Of a stretch of DNA of 64,000 bases, positions 1-8,904 are shown in pieces. Under the pieces are notes generated by a model. That model was not told where the DNA came from, did not search any database, and saw only the letters and a program-made list of their open reading frames with translations. The stretch spans positions 124,001-188,000 of the forward strand of contig NZ_AP018005.1 of the NCBI RefSeq assembly GCF_003966755.1, read 5' to 3'. Origin of the DNA: Candidatus Rickettsiella viridis. Its GTDB lineage: Bacteria > Pseudomonadota > Gammaproteobacteria > Diplorickettsiales > Diplorickettsiaceae. A program made the position numbers and the translations under genes. Every line of letters starts with the position of its first letter. Position 1 is the stretch's first letter.

Positions 1-4
1 GGAT

Positions 5-880
5 ATGTTTCATGGCAGTATGGTCGCATTGTTAACGCCTATGCGTGAAAATGGAGATATTGATTATCTCTGTTTACGTCATTTGGTTGATTGGCATGTT
101 GCACAAGGTACAGATGCTATTCTCGTGATGGGAACGACTGGCGAGCCTGCGACACTGAGCGCCGAAGAGAAAGAAAACGTTATTAAAACGGTTGTAGAAC
201 AAGTTCATGGCCGTATTCCTGTTATTGCGGGTACTGGGACAAATTCTACGCAAAGTAGTATTGACCAAACGCGAAAGGCTATGGAAATAGGGGTTCAAGC
301 GTGTTTGCTAGTAACGCCTTACTATAATTGTCCCACTCAAGAAGGTCTTTACCAGCATTACCGTTCAATTGCTGAAAAAGTACCTATTCCACAGATTCTT
401 TATAATATCCCAAAGCGCACGGGCGTTGATTTGTTGCCTGAAACGGTTTCTAGGCTTGCGGGTATTGCTAACATTGTGGGGATAAAAGAAGGGCGACCTG
501 CTTGTGCCAAGGCTATTATTGAATATTGCGGTACCAATATTGATATTTATAGTGGTGATGATAATGCCGCATTAGAAATTATACGTTTGGGTGGCAAAGG
601 GGTTGTTTCAGTATTAGCTAATTTACTGCCCAAGGCAGTGCACGAGCTTTGTGAGACCGCAAGAAATGCAGATTGGGACAAGGAGGAAGCATTAGAGCAA
701 CAACTTCGGCCTTTTTACGGGGATTTATTTGTGGAAACAAATCCCATTCCAGTTAAATGGTTAGCAGCAGAACATAAACTAATTCCAACCCCGCATCTGC
801 GTTTACCGTTGACGACCTTATCATCGGAGCAGCAAACAAATTTAAAACCGTTGCTAAACCGCCTGACGACTTTTACTTAA
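5..880 (+). CDS. dapA: 4-hydroxy-tetrahydrodipicolinate synthase
   Basis: Condenses pyruvate with aspartate semialdehyde, the first committed step of the diaminopimelate/lysine pathway in the cytosol. The 291-residue length is normal for the family. All key residues match the E. coli numbering: T44-T45 in a GTTGE motif, Y107, Y133, R138 and the Schiff-base lysine K161 in VGIKE. The ATG lies four bases from the window edge, so its ribosome binding site is not visible. A small lipoprotein gene follows after 10 bases, as bamC follows dapA in other gammaproteobacteria. Confidence 0.96.
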   Translation: MFHGSMVALLTPMRENGDIDYLCLRHLVDWHVAQGTDAILVMGTTGEPATLSAEEKENVIKTVVEQVHGRIPVIAGTGTNSTQSSIDQTRKAMEIGVQACLLVTPYYNCPTQEGLYQHYRSIAEKVPIPQILYNIPKRTGVDLLPETVSRLAGIANIVGIKEGRPACAKAIIEYCGTNIDIYSGDDNAALEIIRLGGKGVVSVLANLLPKAVHELCETARNADWDKEEALEQQLRPFYGDLFVETNPIPVKWLAAEHKLIPTPHLRLPLTTLSSEQQTNLKPLLNRLTTFT

Positions 881-890
881 ATAAAGCACT

Positions 891-1118
891 ATGAAGTTAT
901 CTTTTTTATTAATGTTAAGTTTTATTATTAGTTTAACTGGCTGTAGCTCGGTCAATAACTATCTCAAGACACGTAAATCTCAATATCTCTATAGCCAGGA
1001 TTCAGGGCCATTGAAAAAACCAAATAGCTTAAAAATAAAGCAAACTCGGTATATAATCCCTCAGGTAAATGCAGCACAGCCCAGGCAATTGCCTAATTTG
1101 TACCCGCCTACAGATTGA
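891..1118 (+). CDS. Small lipoprotein, minimal BamC-like
   Basis: A 75-residue lipoprotein with a type II signal peptide and lipobox LTGC, the lipidated cysteine being residue 18. In E. coli bamC (nlpB), an accessory lipoprotein of the outer-membrane assembly complex, is the gene after dapA. The mature part has a short pattern like the unstructured BamC N-terminus: a Tyr-rich start, a proline-leucine stretch and YIIP near residues 54-57. The two folded C-terminal BamC domains are absent. What is seen: lipobox, position and short motif. The BamC assignment is inference; an unrelated small lipoprotein is possible. Confidence 0.6.
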   Translation: MKLSFLLMLSFIISLTGCSSVNNYLKTRKSQYLYSQDSGPLKKPNSLKIKQTRYIIPQVNAAQPRQLPNLYPPTD

Positions 1119-1148
1119 GACGTGTCATCAAGGATAGTTTTTGATAAA

Positions 1149-1274
1149 TATATTCACAGCAGTTGGATTTTTGGCAAGGCGCCGCGAAAATGGAGCAACC
1201 GGAGTGTATAAAACATACATGAGGATTGCGAATTGAGCGGGAACGCAGCAAAAAATTCAAATGTGAAGAATATA
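1149..1274 (+). repeat. 126-bp palindromic element, copy A
   Basis: Full-length copy of the dispersed element. The ends are TATATTC at 1149-1155 and GAATATA at 1268-1274, complementary to each other although different from the TATACTC/GAGTATA ends of other copies. A GGCGCC core at 1179-1184 and an imperfect TGTAT/ATACA inner hairpin are present. It lies between the BamC-like gene and tRNA-Ser, only six bases before the tRNA, so the tRNA promoter must lie within or upstream of it. Confidence 0.9.
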
Positions 1275-1280
1275 CAGATT

Positions 1281-1371
1281 GGAGAGGTACCGAAGCGGCC
1301 ATAACGGCGCCGACTCGAAATCGGATGAGGATGCAAATCCTACGTGGGTTCGAATCCCACCCTCTCCGCCA
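1281..1371 (+). tRNA. tRNA-Ser (anticodon CGA)
   Basis: Class II tRNA with a 7-bp acceptor stem (GGAGAGG with CCTCTCC), a T-arm GGGTTCGAATCCC, a long variable arm and an encoded CCA at 1369-1371. The anticodon loop CTCGAAA at 1314-1320 places the anticodon CGA at 1316-1318, which reads the serine codon UCG. Confidence 0.95.
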
Positions 1372-1385
1372 AGATTATTAAATCC

Positions 1386-1966
1386 CTATACCGTTGCTGT
1401 GGCTGTTTGAAATGGAATAGATGCAAGGGATGTGTATATTTGGTTATATTCCGTTTTTTTACTATCAAATAATACAATTTTATCTACTAGCATAGCACTA
1501 GCGTTTAATTTAAGTTCTTCTCGTATATTAGAGGTATGGTGGTGAACAATTCGACCTAATGTTAAATGAGGTAGGTAAGGTTTTGTTTCCGGCGAGAACC
1601 CTAAACTTCTTGCTACTTCTTCTAAGTAATAGGCCAGCTCAAAAAGCTCCGCAGTAGGAATGATATCAGCCGCAATAGCACGAGGTGCCGTGGGGGACGG
1701 GAAGAAACGAATATTATGTAATAGCAGTAAAAAAGGCTTAATTTTTTTATGGCTTTGTGTGTGCCCTCGGCAAGTGCGGCTATAAGAGAAGGTTCGGCGG
1801 GACCTAGAAAACGCAAGGTAACATGTAGATTGTCTGGGTGTACCCATCTAACACGATTTCCCCAAGGTTCATGTTTTAACTCATCAATCAGTTTAGATAA
1901 AGCGTCGCGCAGCTCTTTGTTTAGTTCAATGGCGAAAAATAAACGTAAAGGATCATGAGTGCTCAA
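1386..1966 (-). pseudogene. thpR: RNA 2',3'-cyclic phosphodiesterase, frameshifted
   Basis: A LigT/ThpR 2H phosphoesterase split over two frames. The first frame (from ATG at 1966) carries the N-terminal half with catalytic motif HVTL near residue 48. The second carries the C-terminal half with motif HLTL and ends at 1386. The shift lies in a run of seven A at 1748-1742 (minus strand). The zero frame reads ATA AAA AAA TTA, and a -1 step there gives about 193 residues, close to the family length. It is either a recent frameshift mutation or a gene rescued by slippage on the A AAA AAA heptamer. Confidence 0.85.
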
Positions 1967-2266
1967 GTGTAGCTTCCTTACTAAAGACTATGACATTTAA
2001 GACAGTACAATATTTTAATGGAAAAGGGTAGAGGTTCCTAGCCAATAAAAATTTCTATACTGCAGCTAATTACACAACCATTTATTATACCCTACTACAT
2101 AATGCTTTCCTTGTCAGATATTGACGATAGGTCTTGTAAACTTAGACTTAAAAAGCGGCTATTGATTAAAATAGTATTTTTCAATGGTCAGATTGATTTT
2201 TTGCACATTTGTTTGTATTAAAATAGGTTATAATAAAAAAGTCCTTTTTAGTGTAATTAATTCCCT

Positions 2267-3646
2267 ATGATTATCGATACCACTTTACTGTCCCGTGCAC
2301 AATTTGGGTTTACGATAGGTTTTCATATCTTGTTCCCTACGCTCAATATTGGTTTAGCGCTCTTTTTGTCGATCATGGAAGGTTTGTGGTTAAAAACCGG
2401 CAAACCAGTTTATTTAAAAATTTGCCAATTCTGGACAAAGATATTTGCATTGACCTTTGGTATGGGCGTGGTTTCAGGTATTGTTTTAGCCTATGAGCTA
2501 GGAACTAACTTTGGGCCTTTTATCCATATAGCCGGAGGTGTGTTAGGTGCTTTATTTGCTTATGAAGTATTAAGCGCATTTTTTTTAGAAGCCGGCTTTT
2601 TAGGCGTTATGTTATTTGGTTGGGATAAAGTGAGTCCTAAGCTGCATTATACAGCGACTTTGTTAGTGATGCTGGGTACTACTATTTCTGCTTTTTGGAT
2701 TTTAGCAGCTAATTCTTGGATGCAAACACCAGCCGGGTTCCACGTTGAAGCGGGGAAATATGTGGTAGACAATTGGTGGGCGGTTATATTTAACCCTTCA
2801 ATGTTACCCAGCTTTTTTCATATGTTGATGGCCTCCTATTTGACAACGTGTTTTGCTGTTGCCGGGGTGTCAGCTTGGTATTTATTAAAGCAACAACATA
2901 TTGAACTAGCGAAAACTTGTTTTTCGTTCGCGTTAGGGGCGGCCATTATTCTTGCGCCAGTACAAATTTTATTAGGTGATATGGTTGGACTAAAAGTTCA
3001 AAAATATCAACCACTTAAAACGGCAGCGATAGAAGCAAATTGGCAAACACAAAAAGGCGCACCTTTAATTTTATTTGCTATTCCTGATGTTAAGCACGCT
3101 AAAAATCTCTATGAAATTAGTATTCCAAAGCTAGCCAGTCTTATTAATACTCACCACTGGGATGGTACTTTAATCGGCTTAAAGAGTGTGCCTGCTAAAG
3201 ATAGACCTGTCATAGAATCTACTTTCTGGATGTTCCGTGTCATGGTAGGGATTGGTTTATTATTTTTCTTAGTGGCCTTGATAGCCTTGTGGTTAACCAT
3301 TCGCGGTCGGCTTTTCCATTATCGAAGTTTTTATCGTTTTTGTGTTGCTATAGCGCCATTAGGATTTTTGAGTACGATTGCAGGTTGGGTAACAACCGAG
3401 TCTGGGCGCCAACCTTGGATTGCCTATCATTTAATTCGTACTTCACAGGGCGCGTCTACGGTTCCTATGCACCAAGTTGTTATCTCCTTGATTTTATTGG
3501 TTACCGTCTATGGCATCGTGTTCAGTTTTTATTTGTTTTATCTCTTTAAAGTGATACGTAAAGGGCCAGCCCCTTTACCGCATGAGTCAATCACGGATGT
3601 TATTACAGAATCTCCCTTTAAATACATGGCGCCTGAGGTTAAATAG
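2267..3646 (+). CDS. cydA: Cytochrome bd-type (CIO-type) quinol oxidase subunit I
   Basis: Membrane subunit of the bd-type terminal oxidase, which oxidises quinol and reduces oxygen. Heme ligands and neighbours are visible: H20, H185, M326, and E100/E108 in the pattern seen at E. coli E99/E107. Quinol-site residues K251 and E256 lie in the Q-loop. At 459 residues the Q-loop is short and lacks the C-terminal insertion of E. coli CydA, which is typical of cyanide-insensitive (CioA) oxidases. It abuts cydB with no gap. A TATAAT box at 2229-2234 upstream may be its -10, but no good -35 is seen. Confidence 0.95.
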   Translation: MIIDTTLLSRAQFGFTIGFHILFPTLNIGLALFLSIMEGLWLKTGKPVYLKICQFWTKIFALTFGMGVVSGIVLAYELGTNFGPFIHIAGGVLGALFAYEVLSAFFLEAGFLGVMLFGWDKVSPKLHYTATLLVMLGTTISAFWILAANSWMQTPAGFHVEAGKYVVDNWWAVIFNPSMLPSFFHMLMASYLTTCFAVAGVSAWYLLKQQHIELAKTCFSFALGAAIILAPVQILLGDMVGLKVQKYQPLKTAAIEANWQTQKGAPLILFAIPDVKHAKNLYEISIPKLASLINTHHWDGTLIGLKSVPAKDRPVIESTFWMFRVMVGIGLLFFLVALIALWLTIRGRLFHYRSFYRFCVAIAPLGFLSTIAGWVTTESGRQPWIAYHLIRTSQGASTVPMHQVVISLILLVTVYGIVFSFYLFYLFKVIRKGPAPLPHESITDVITESPFKYMAPEVK

Positions 3647-4642
3647 ATGTTATTAATTTTGACATGGGCAGTGATCATTTCTTTCATTATTATGATGTAT
3701 GTATTGCTGGATGGTTTTGATTTAGGGATAGGCATTTTATTTCCTTGGATCAAGCACGGGCAGTATCGCGACATTATGATGAGCACTGTGTTACCTGTTT
3801 GGGATGGTAATGAAACTTGGCTAGTGTTTGGTGCCGCTGCTTTATATGGGGCTTTTCCTTTAGCCTATAGTGTTTTATTGCCTACGTTATATATACCCAT
3901 TATGATTTTGTTGGTGTCGTTGATCTTTCGAGGCGTAGCATTTGAATTCCGCTTTAAAGCACAACGTAGTCAATTTGTTTGGGATATTGCTTTTGCAGCC
4001 GGTTCTACCGTAGCTGCTTTTATACAAGGTGTTATTTTGGGCACCTTTGTAAAAGGCTATGGTAGCCACTTACCTCTTTCACATGCGGCATATCAATGGT
4101 TGACACCCTTTAGTGTTTTTACAGGGCTTGCTGTTGTTTGTGGTTATGCACTGTTAGGTGCAACCTGGTTGATTGTCAAAACCGAGGGCAAATTACAAGA
4201 CCAACTTTATAAGGCGGCTAAGATTTTGTTAGGTTTAGTTACTTTCTTCTTGGTAGGAGTAAGTTTTTGGACACCTTTTATTGAGCCAAGAGTTGTGAAA
4301 ATTTGGTTTACAGCGCCTAAATTTTACTATTTGTCCGTGTTGCCACTTTTAACATTAGTTATGGTGCTTTATAACTTCTATTGCCTCTATAACCGTAAAA
4401 AAGAAAGGGCACCTTTTGTTCTTACGATGGGATTATTTATTTGTTCTTATATTGGGTTTTGTATTAGTGCATGGCCTTATATTATTCCACATGCGGTTTC
4501 CGTTTGGGACGCCGCTGCAGCGCCTTCAACGTTAAAATTTACATTAGTTGGCACCGCAATTTTATTACCTATTTTATTGATATATACGCTTTATTCTTAC
4601 CATGTTTTCCGTGGTAAGGTAAAAGAATTTATTCACTATTAA
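3647..4642 (+). CDS. cydB: Cytochrome bd-type quinol oxidase subunit II
   Basis: Second membrane subunit of the bd oxidase, 331 residues with about eight to nine predicted membrane segments. The N-terminal motif LDGFDLGIG (near residues 22-30) and WDGNETWL (near 50-57) are hallmarks of CydB/CioB. The start codon follows the cydA stop directly, so the two are translationally coupled. A 35-codon DUF2474-type gene follows after 20 bases. Confidence 0.95.
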   Translation: MLLILTWAVIISFIIMMYVLLDGFDLGIGILFPWIKHGQYRDIMMSTVLPVWDGNETWLVFGAAALYGAFPLAYSVLLPTLYIPIMILLVSLIFRGVAFEFRFKAQRSQFVWDIAFAAGSTVAAFIQGVILGTFVKGYGSHLPLSHAAYQWLTPFSVFTGLAVVCGYALLGATWLIVKTEGKLQDQLYKAAKILLGLVTFFLVGVSFWTPFIEPRVVKIWFTAPKFYYLSVLPLLTLVMVLYNFYCLYNRKKERAPFVLTMGLFICSYIGFCISAWPYIIPHAVSVWDAAAAPSTLKFTLVGTAILLPILLIYTLYSYHVFRGKVKEFIHY

Positions 4643-4662
4643 TTATAATAGATTTCTTTCAA

Positions 4663-4770
4663 ATGAAAAAACGTACTCGAGAGTGGCTCTGGTTCATCGG
4701 TTTATATATAGCAGGCGTTGCAACGGTTGCATTAGTATCCACCCTATTGCGTAGTTTGATCCCGCATTAA
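4663..4770 (+). CDS. DUF2474-type small oxidase-associated membrane protein
   Basis: A 35-codon gene just after cydB, starting at ATG 4663 and ending with TAA at 4768-4770. The product begins MKKRTREWLWFIGLYIAG, then has one hydrophobic helix and ends LLRSLIPH. A basic N-terminus, a W-x-x-F/W pattern, an AGVA-like stretch and a single membrane segment match my memory of DUF2474, a family of very small proteins next to cyanide-insensitive bd oxidases. By analogy with CydX it may be a stabilising subunit. The family call rests on pattern and position only. A repeat begins two bases after the stop. Confidence 0.75.
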   Translation: MKKRTREWLWFIGLYIAGVATVALVSTLLRSLIPH

Positions 4771-4771
4771 A

Positions 4772-4821
4772 TATACTCTTCCTCGCGGCGCCTTGTCGAA
4801 AACCCCATTGCTGTGAGTATA
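4772..4821 (-). repeat. 50-bp deletion derivative of the 126-bp element, copy B
   Basis: Read on the minus strand it starts TATACTCACAGCAATGGGG, runs through the GGCGCC core and GCGA, then jumps to the 3' end ...GAAGAGTATA. Both terminal inverted repeats are kept and about 76 bases of the middle are gone. In full copies GCGA occurs at both sides of the missing part, so deletion between short direct repeats is a likely origin. Confidence 0.85.
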
Positions 4822-4832
4822 ACCGACGGAAA

Positions 4833-5909
4833 TTAAGCGGCAGGTGCTATTCTAGTGGTTTCACGGTCGATATTTTCGAGTAATAGGCTGCTAGCTTTTT
4901 CGGGATCTCTAAACATCATTATTTTTTCTTTATTTACAAAAGGGATCAGCTTGGTAATGAACCACAATAATTTATTTAGGAAAATTTTTGCTCGCGTTGA
5001 TTCTTCTGGGTGATTCTCTTTATAGTTTTCTATTTGGCGAGAACTATTTGCTCGGAAATCCTGAAAGGCTTTCATCCTTGCGTCTCTTTTCGTTTCTTCT
5101 GTGCTTTCTGAGCTATTTATTTTGAGTAAAGTAGAAAAATAAAGGTTTGATTGATGTTTTAACATATCGGTCAGATGCGAAGCCGCAGACTGATCCCGTA
5201 AATAAGCAGGAATCTTTTTAATAGTATGAATGATATTTAGGTAAGCTGTAAGCTCAGAGTTTGAGTTTTCTATTAGTTTTTTAGTGATATTATAGGGTGC
5301 GAGATCATCTTTTTCATTGCCAAAAATGCTAAAAAAACCAGCTTTTTTCCCTTGGTAGGCATTAATGAAATCATAATAGGCGGATGTTAATTTATTGGAG
5401 TCGTCGCCACTGGTGTTTTTAAAATGATTATGGAAACGATTATTGAGACGAGCAAAGATTTCTTCTTTTGAGTTAGTAGGGTTTAATAATCGGACTTTTT
5501 CATACAGCTGAGTATACAGTAGAGTAACAAGAGAAAGTTGATCTTCTGAAAAGCGCTTATGGGAGGCCGTGATAGTTTTTTCTATCGCTTCTTTCAGCGT
5601 GATATTTGAATTCGTGTCTTGTATCGCTTTAATGCTATTCAGAAACTCATCTAAGCTTAAGCCAAAAATGCCTAGCGTTTCTTTTTTTAAAGTAGTATTT
5701 AAATCTTCTAAGGCGCAATTTAACGCGAGGCTTCTCGGAGGAACAAATTCTAATTTAACGTTATTCACATTAGTTTGTAAAAGAGCTGCCGGGATCTTTG
5801 CATAAATCTCATCGAGCGGGTGGCGCTGGACTGCTGATAGGTAGATTTTTATATCATCTAAGAGTGTAAGAATGGATTCATTGATCTTAACCGTTTCTTC
5901 ATCGCTCAT
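4833..5909 (-). CDS. Unknown, mostly helical 358-residue protein
   Basis: No family recognised. The product is rich in Lys, Glu, Asn and Leu, lacks a signal peptide and clear membrane segments, and looks largely alpha-helical and soluble apart from a moderately hydrophobic patch near residue 310 (FLNKLLWFITKLIPFV). The C-terminus is polar with a short RETTRIAPAA tail. It stands alone, convergent with the cydAB operon and divergent from def. In a Legionellales-like genome such lone proteins are often secretion-system substrates, but nothing here proves that. Confidence 0.6.
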   Translation of the reverse strand: MSDEETVKINESILTLLDDIKIYLSAVQRHPLDEIYAKIPAALLQTNVNNVKLEFVPPRSLALNCALEDLNTTLKKETLGIFGLSLDEFLNSIKAIQDTNSNITLKEAIEKTITASHKRFSEDQLSLVTLLYTQLYEKVRLLNPTNSKEEIFARLNNRFHNHFKNTSGDDSNKLTSAYYDFINAYQGKKAGFFSIFGNEKDDLAPYNITKKLIENSNSELTAYLNIIHTIKKIPAYLRDQSAASHLTDMLKHQSNLYFSTLLKINSSESTEETKRDARMKAFQDFRANSSRQIENYKENHPEESTRAKIFLNKLLWFITKLIPFVNKEKIMMFRDPEKASSLLLENIDRETTRIAPAA

Positions 5910-6124
5910 ATAATTCTACTTATTATTTTTTTATAAAAACCTCCTGGTATTATCAATGGCTTAGCTTAAGGCTCCCTTAAGGGCTGAAATAGAGGGACGA
6001 GTTGTACCCGACCATTTGTATTTATTGAGATATGAATCAATAATTGACTAACGGGATTAAAGTCAGGAAAATCATAGCTTAAATCAAGTAATAACAGAGC
6101 AACAAAGAATAGCTAGTAGAAATT

Positions 6125-6634
6125 ATGGCCATACGTTCCATTATCCATTTGCCTGACCCTCGTCTGCGTGCACCTACTGAAGCAATCACTCTCTTCGATG
6201 CTGCTTTACAGCAGCTCATTGATGATATGTTTGAGACCATGTATGCCGCTAAGGGGATTGGTTTAGCAGCCCCACAAATTGCTATTAATCAAAAGTTAGC
6301 AGTTATTGATGTTTCTAATGATAAATCATCTACCTTGTGCTTAATTAACCCCAAGATTGTGGAAAGTCGTGGTGAAGCGCTCATGGAGGAAGGTTGTTTA
6401 TCCGTTCCTGGTGTTTATGATAAAGCGCCTCGAGCATTGTGGGTGAAACTATCTGCACTTGATAGGCATGGAAAACCGTATGAGCTAGAGGCAGAAGATC
6501 TATTAGCGCATTGTATTCAGCATGAAGTAGACCACCTTAATGGAAAATTATTTTTAGATTATTTATCGCCGCTTAAACGCCAATTAGCACGCAAAAAGCT
6601 AGAAAAAATAAAAAAACGACAAGGTAACGCTTGA
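6125..6634 (+). CDS. def: Peptide deformylase
   Basis: Removes the N-formyl group from nascent proteins; a cytosolic metalloenzyme. The three family motifs are present: GIGLAAPQ (about residues 43-50), EEGCLS with the metal-binding Cys, and QHEVDHLNG with the HExxH-type zinc/iron site near residue 132. Length 169 is standard. It overlaps fmt by four bases, so formylation and deformylation genes are co-transcribed and coupled. Confidence 0.97.
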   Translation: MAIRSIIHLPDPRLRAPTEAITLFDAALQQLIDDMFETMYAAKGIGLAAPQIAINQKLAVIDVSNDKSSTLCLINPKIVESRGEALMEEGCLSVPGVYDKAPRALWVKLSALDRHGKPYELEAEDLLAHCIQHEVDHLNGKLFLDYLSPLKRQLARKKLEKIKKRQGNA

Positions 6635-7578
6635 ATATCATTTTTGCAGGTACACCTGAATTTGCTTTGCCAAGCTTGCAAGCGTTGCTTGAATTAGGGC
6701 ATCAGGTAGTTGCTGTATATACGCAACCTGATCGACCAAAAGGCCGCGGACGCCATTTATTAATGAGTCCAATCAAGCAACTCGCCTTAGAAAAAAATCT
6801 ACCTGTTTGTCAGCCAATAACGCTAAGAAACGTGGATGAGCAGAAAAAGTTAGCGGCATGGAAGGCGGATTTGATGGTGGTTGTTGCCTATGGTCTTATT
6901 CTTCCACAGGCCGTGTTAGCTATTCCCCCTCTTGGCTGTATTAATGTCCATGCATCATTATTACCGCGTTGGCGCGGTGCCGCGCCGATTCAGCGTGCTA
7001 TTTTAGCGGGCGATGAAGAAACGGGCATTAGTATTATGCAAATGGATGAAGGTTTGGACACAGGGCAAGTTTTGCAGGAGGTTTCTTGCAAGATAGAGCA
7101 GGCAGATACCAGTCAAACCTTACAAGATCGTTTGGCCAAATTAGGCGCTCAAGCATTAGTGACAAGCCTAAACAATATAGAACAAGGAAATTATCAATTA
7201 AAGCCACAAGATAATCATGGAAGCACGTATGCGAAGAAGATAGATAAAGCAGAGGCAGAGATCGATTGGTCTCAAAATGCGGATGTTATCGCGAGAATGA
7301 TACGTGCCTTCAATCCCAAACCGGTGGCCTATACATTTTTAGGCGCGCTTTTATTGCGGATTTGGTCGGCTAAGGTTTTAGATCAAGCCTCAAATAACCC
7401 TCCTGGGACTATTCTACAAGTAGGAGAGCAAGGGATTGATGTCATGACAGGGAGAGGTAGCTTACGTTTATTACAGCTGCAATTACCGGGAGGACGTTGT
7501 TTGCCCGCTTCTGCGCTACTCCATTCAAAATCGCATTTATTTAATGTCGGTGCTCTCTTAGGTCAAAAACATGAATAA
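6631..7578 (+). CDS. fmt: Methionyl-tRNA formyltransferase
   Basis: Formylates initiator Met-tRNA using 10-formyl-tetrahydrofolate. The N-terminal Rossmann part begins IIFAGTPEFALPSL. The catalytic segment has HASLLPRWRGAAPIQ, and the DTG loop follows near residue 147. Length 315 is normal. The start is a TTG at 6631 that overlaps the def stop (TTGA), the only start that gives the full conserved N-terminus. It overlaps rsmB by eight bases. Confidence 0.97.
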   Translation: MNIIFAGTPEFALPSLQALLELGHQVVAVYTQPDRPKGRGRHLLMSPIKQLALEKNLPVCQPITLRNVDEQKKLAAWKADLMVVVAYGLILPQAVLAIPPLGCINVHASLLPRWRGAAPIQRAILAGDEETGISIMQMDEGLDTGQVLQEVSCKIEQADTSQTLQDRLAKLGAQALVTSLNNIEQGNYQLKPQDNHGSTYAKKIDKAEAEIDWSQNADVIARMIRAFNPKPVAYTFLGALLLRIWSAKVLDQASNNPPGTILQVGEQGIDVMTGRGSLRLLQLQLPGGRCLPASALLHSKSHLFNVGALLGQKHE

Positions 7579-8872
7579 TCCTCGAGCCTTAGCAGCGCAA
7601 ATAATTGCACGTGTATTAGGGGGCGACTCATTAACCGAAGCCTTTGCAGAAGGTATTCCTAATACGGTTGAATCCCGAGATAGAGGATTTATACAAGAGC
7701 TATGTTACGGCGTGATACGTTGGTATGAGCCTTTACGGCAAGTGTGTTCTTATTTATTAAAAAAACCACTGAATGCTAATGACCGAGATATTTATGGGTT
7801 ATTGTTAATTGGGCTGTATCAGTTTATTTATTTAAAGACAGCGGCGCATGCAGCAGTTCATGAAACAGTACAAGCCGCCAAAGACCTTAAAAAAAATTGG
7901 GCAGCAGCGCTTATTAATGGCGTATTACGTTCATTTCAGCGTCAACAAACAGGATTGCTAAAAAAACTGCCTAAAGAAGCGCATTATGCACATCCGCGTT
8001 GGCTGATGAAAAAACTACGGCAAGCATGGCCAAAGGACTGGCAAGGCATTATAGAGGCGAATAACCAAGCGCCTCCCATGAGTTTGCGTATTAATCGGTT
8101 GAAGATCTCGCGCGATGATTATTTACCAAAACTTCAGGCTAAAGCGCTAGAAGCCACATTAAGTGCGCTAAGCGATGTCGGTATTATTCTGAATGAAACA
8201 TGCAATGTGTATGGACTGCCCGGTTTTTCAGAGGGGGAAGTCTCTATACAAGATACGGCAGCACAATTAGCCGCTTTTTTGCTAATGCTAGAGCCTAAGC
8301 AGAGTGTGTTGGATGCTTGTGCGGCACCCGGAGGAAAATTTGCGCATATCTTAGAGACGCAGCCAGATTTACAGACGGCGGTGGCGCTTGATCAAGATAA
8401 AACACGTTTAAGTAAAGTCGAAGAAAATCTTTCACGGTTAAGATTAATGCGTGATGGTGTGAAGTTAGTCTGTATAAAGGCGCAGACGTTTAAAGCCAGC
8501 TGGCAAGGCGAACAATTTGATAGAATTTTATTAGATGCCCCTTGTTCAGGGACGGGTGTCATTCGTCGACATCCCGATATCAAGTTATTACGTAGAGAGG
8601 AAGATATTGATAAGCTTGCTCAGCAACAACTAGAGCTTTTATTTTCACTTTGGCCTCTCCTTAAGCCAGGTGGGATTTTACTTTATGCCACGTGTTCGGT
8701 ATTGCCAGAAGAGAACCAGAGCGTATTACAGCGTTTTTTACTACAACAGTCTGATGCGCATGAGCATATGATTGATGAAAAATGGGGGACTGCTTGCGAA
8801 GTAGGGCGGCAAATTTTTCCTCAAATTCATGGTACAGATGGCTTTTATTATGCTAGATTACAGAAAAAATGA
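7571..8872 (+). CDS. rsmB: 16S rRNA (cytosine-967-C5)-methyltransferase
   Basis: Methylates C967 of 16S rRNA with S-adenosylmethionine. An N-terminal NusB-like helical domain (about 1-140) is followed by a Rossmann methyltransferase with the SAM loop ACAAPGGK near residue 252. The two motifs with the catalytic cysteines are LDAPCSGTG and YATCSVLPEEN. At 433 residues it is full length. Third gene of the def-fmt-rsmB operon, as in other gammaproteobacteria. Confidence 0.96.
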   Translation: MNNPRALAAQIIARVLGGDSLTEAFAEGIPNTVESRDRGFIQELCYGVIRWYEPLRQVCSYLLKKPLNANDRDIYGLLLIGLYQFIYLKTAAHAAVHETVQAAKDLKKNWAAALINGVLRSFQRQQTGLLKKLPKEAHYAHPRWLMKKLRQAWPKDWQGIIEANNQAPPMSLRINRLKISRDDYLPKLQAKALEATLSALSDVGIILNETCNVYGLPGFSEGEVSIQDTAAQLAAFLLMLEPKQSVLDACAAPGGKFAHILETQPDLQTAVALDQDKTRLSKVEENLSRLRLMRDGVKLVCIKAQTFKASWQGEQFDRILLDAPCSGTGVIRRHPDIKLLRREEDIDKLAQQQLELLFSLWPLLKPGGILLYATCSVLPEENQSVLQRFLLQQSDAHEHMIDEKWGTACEVGRQIFPQIHGTDGFYYARLQKK

Positions 8873-8904
8873 GATATATATCCCTCGTAAATGAGAATAA
8901 TGCC

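Noticed and set aside
2206-2234. Full sigma-70 promoter for cydA
   Set aside because: The TATAAT box is good, but candidate -35 boxes have spacers of 15 or 22 bases; only the -10 is mentioned.
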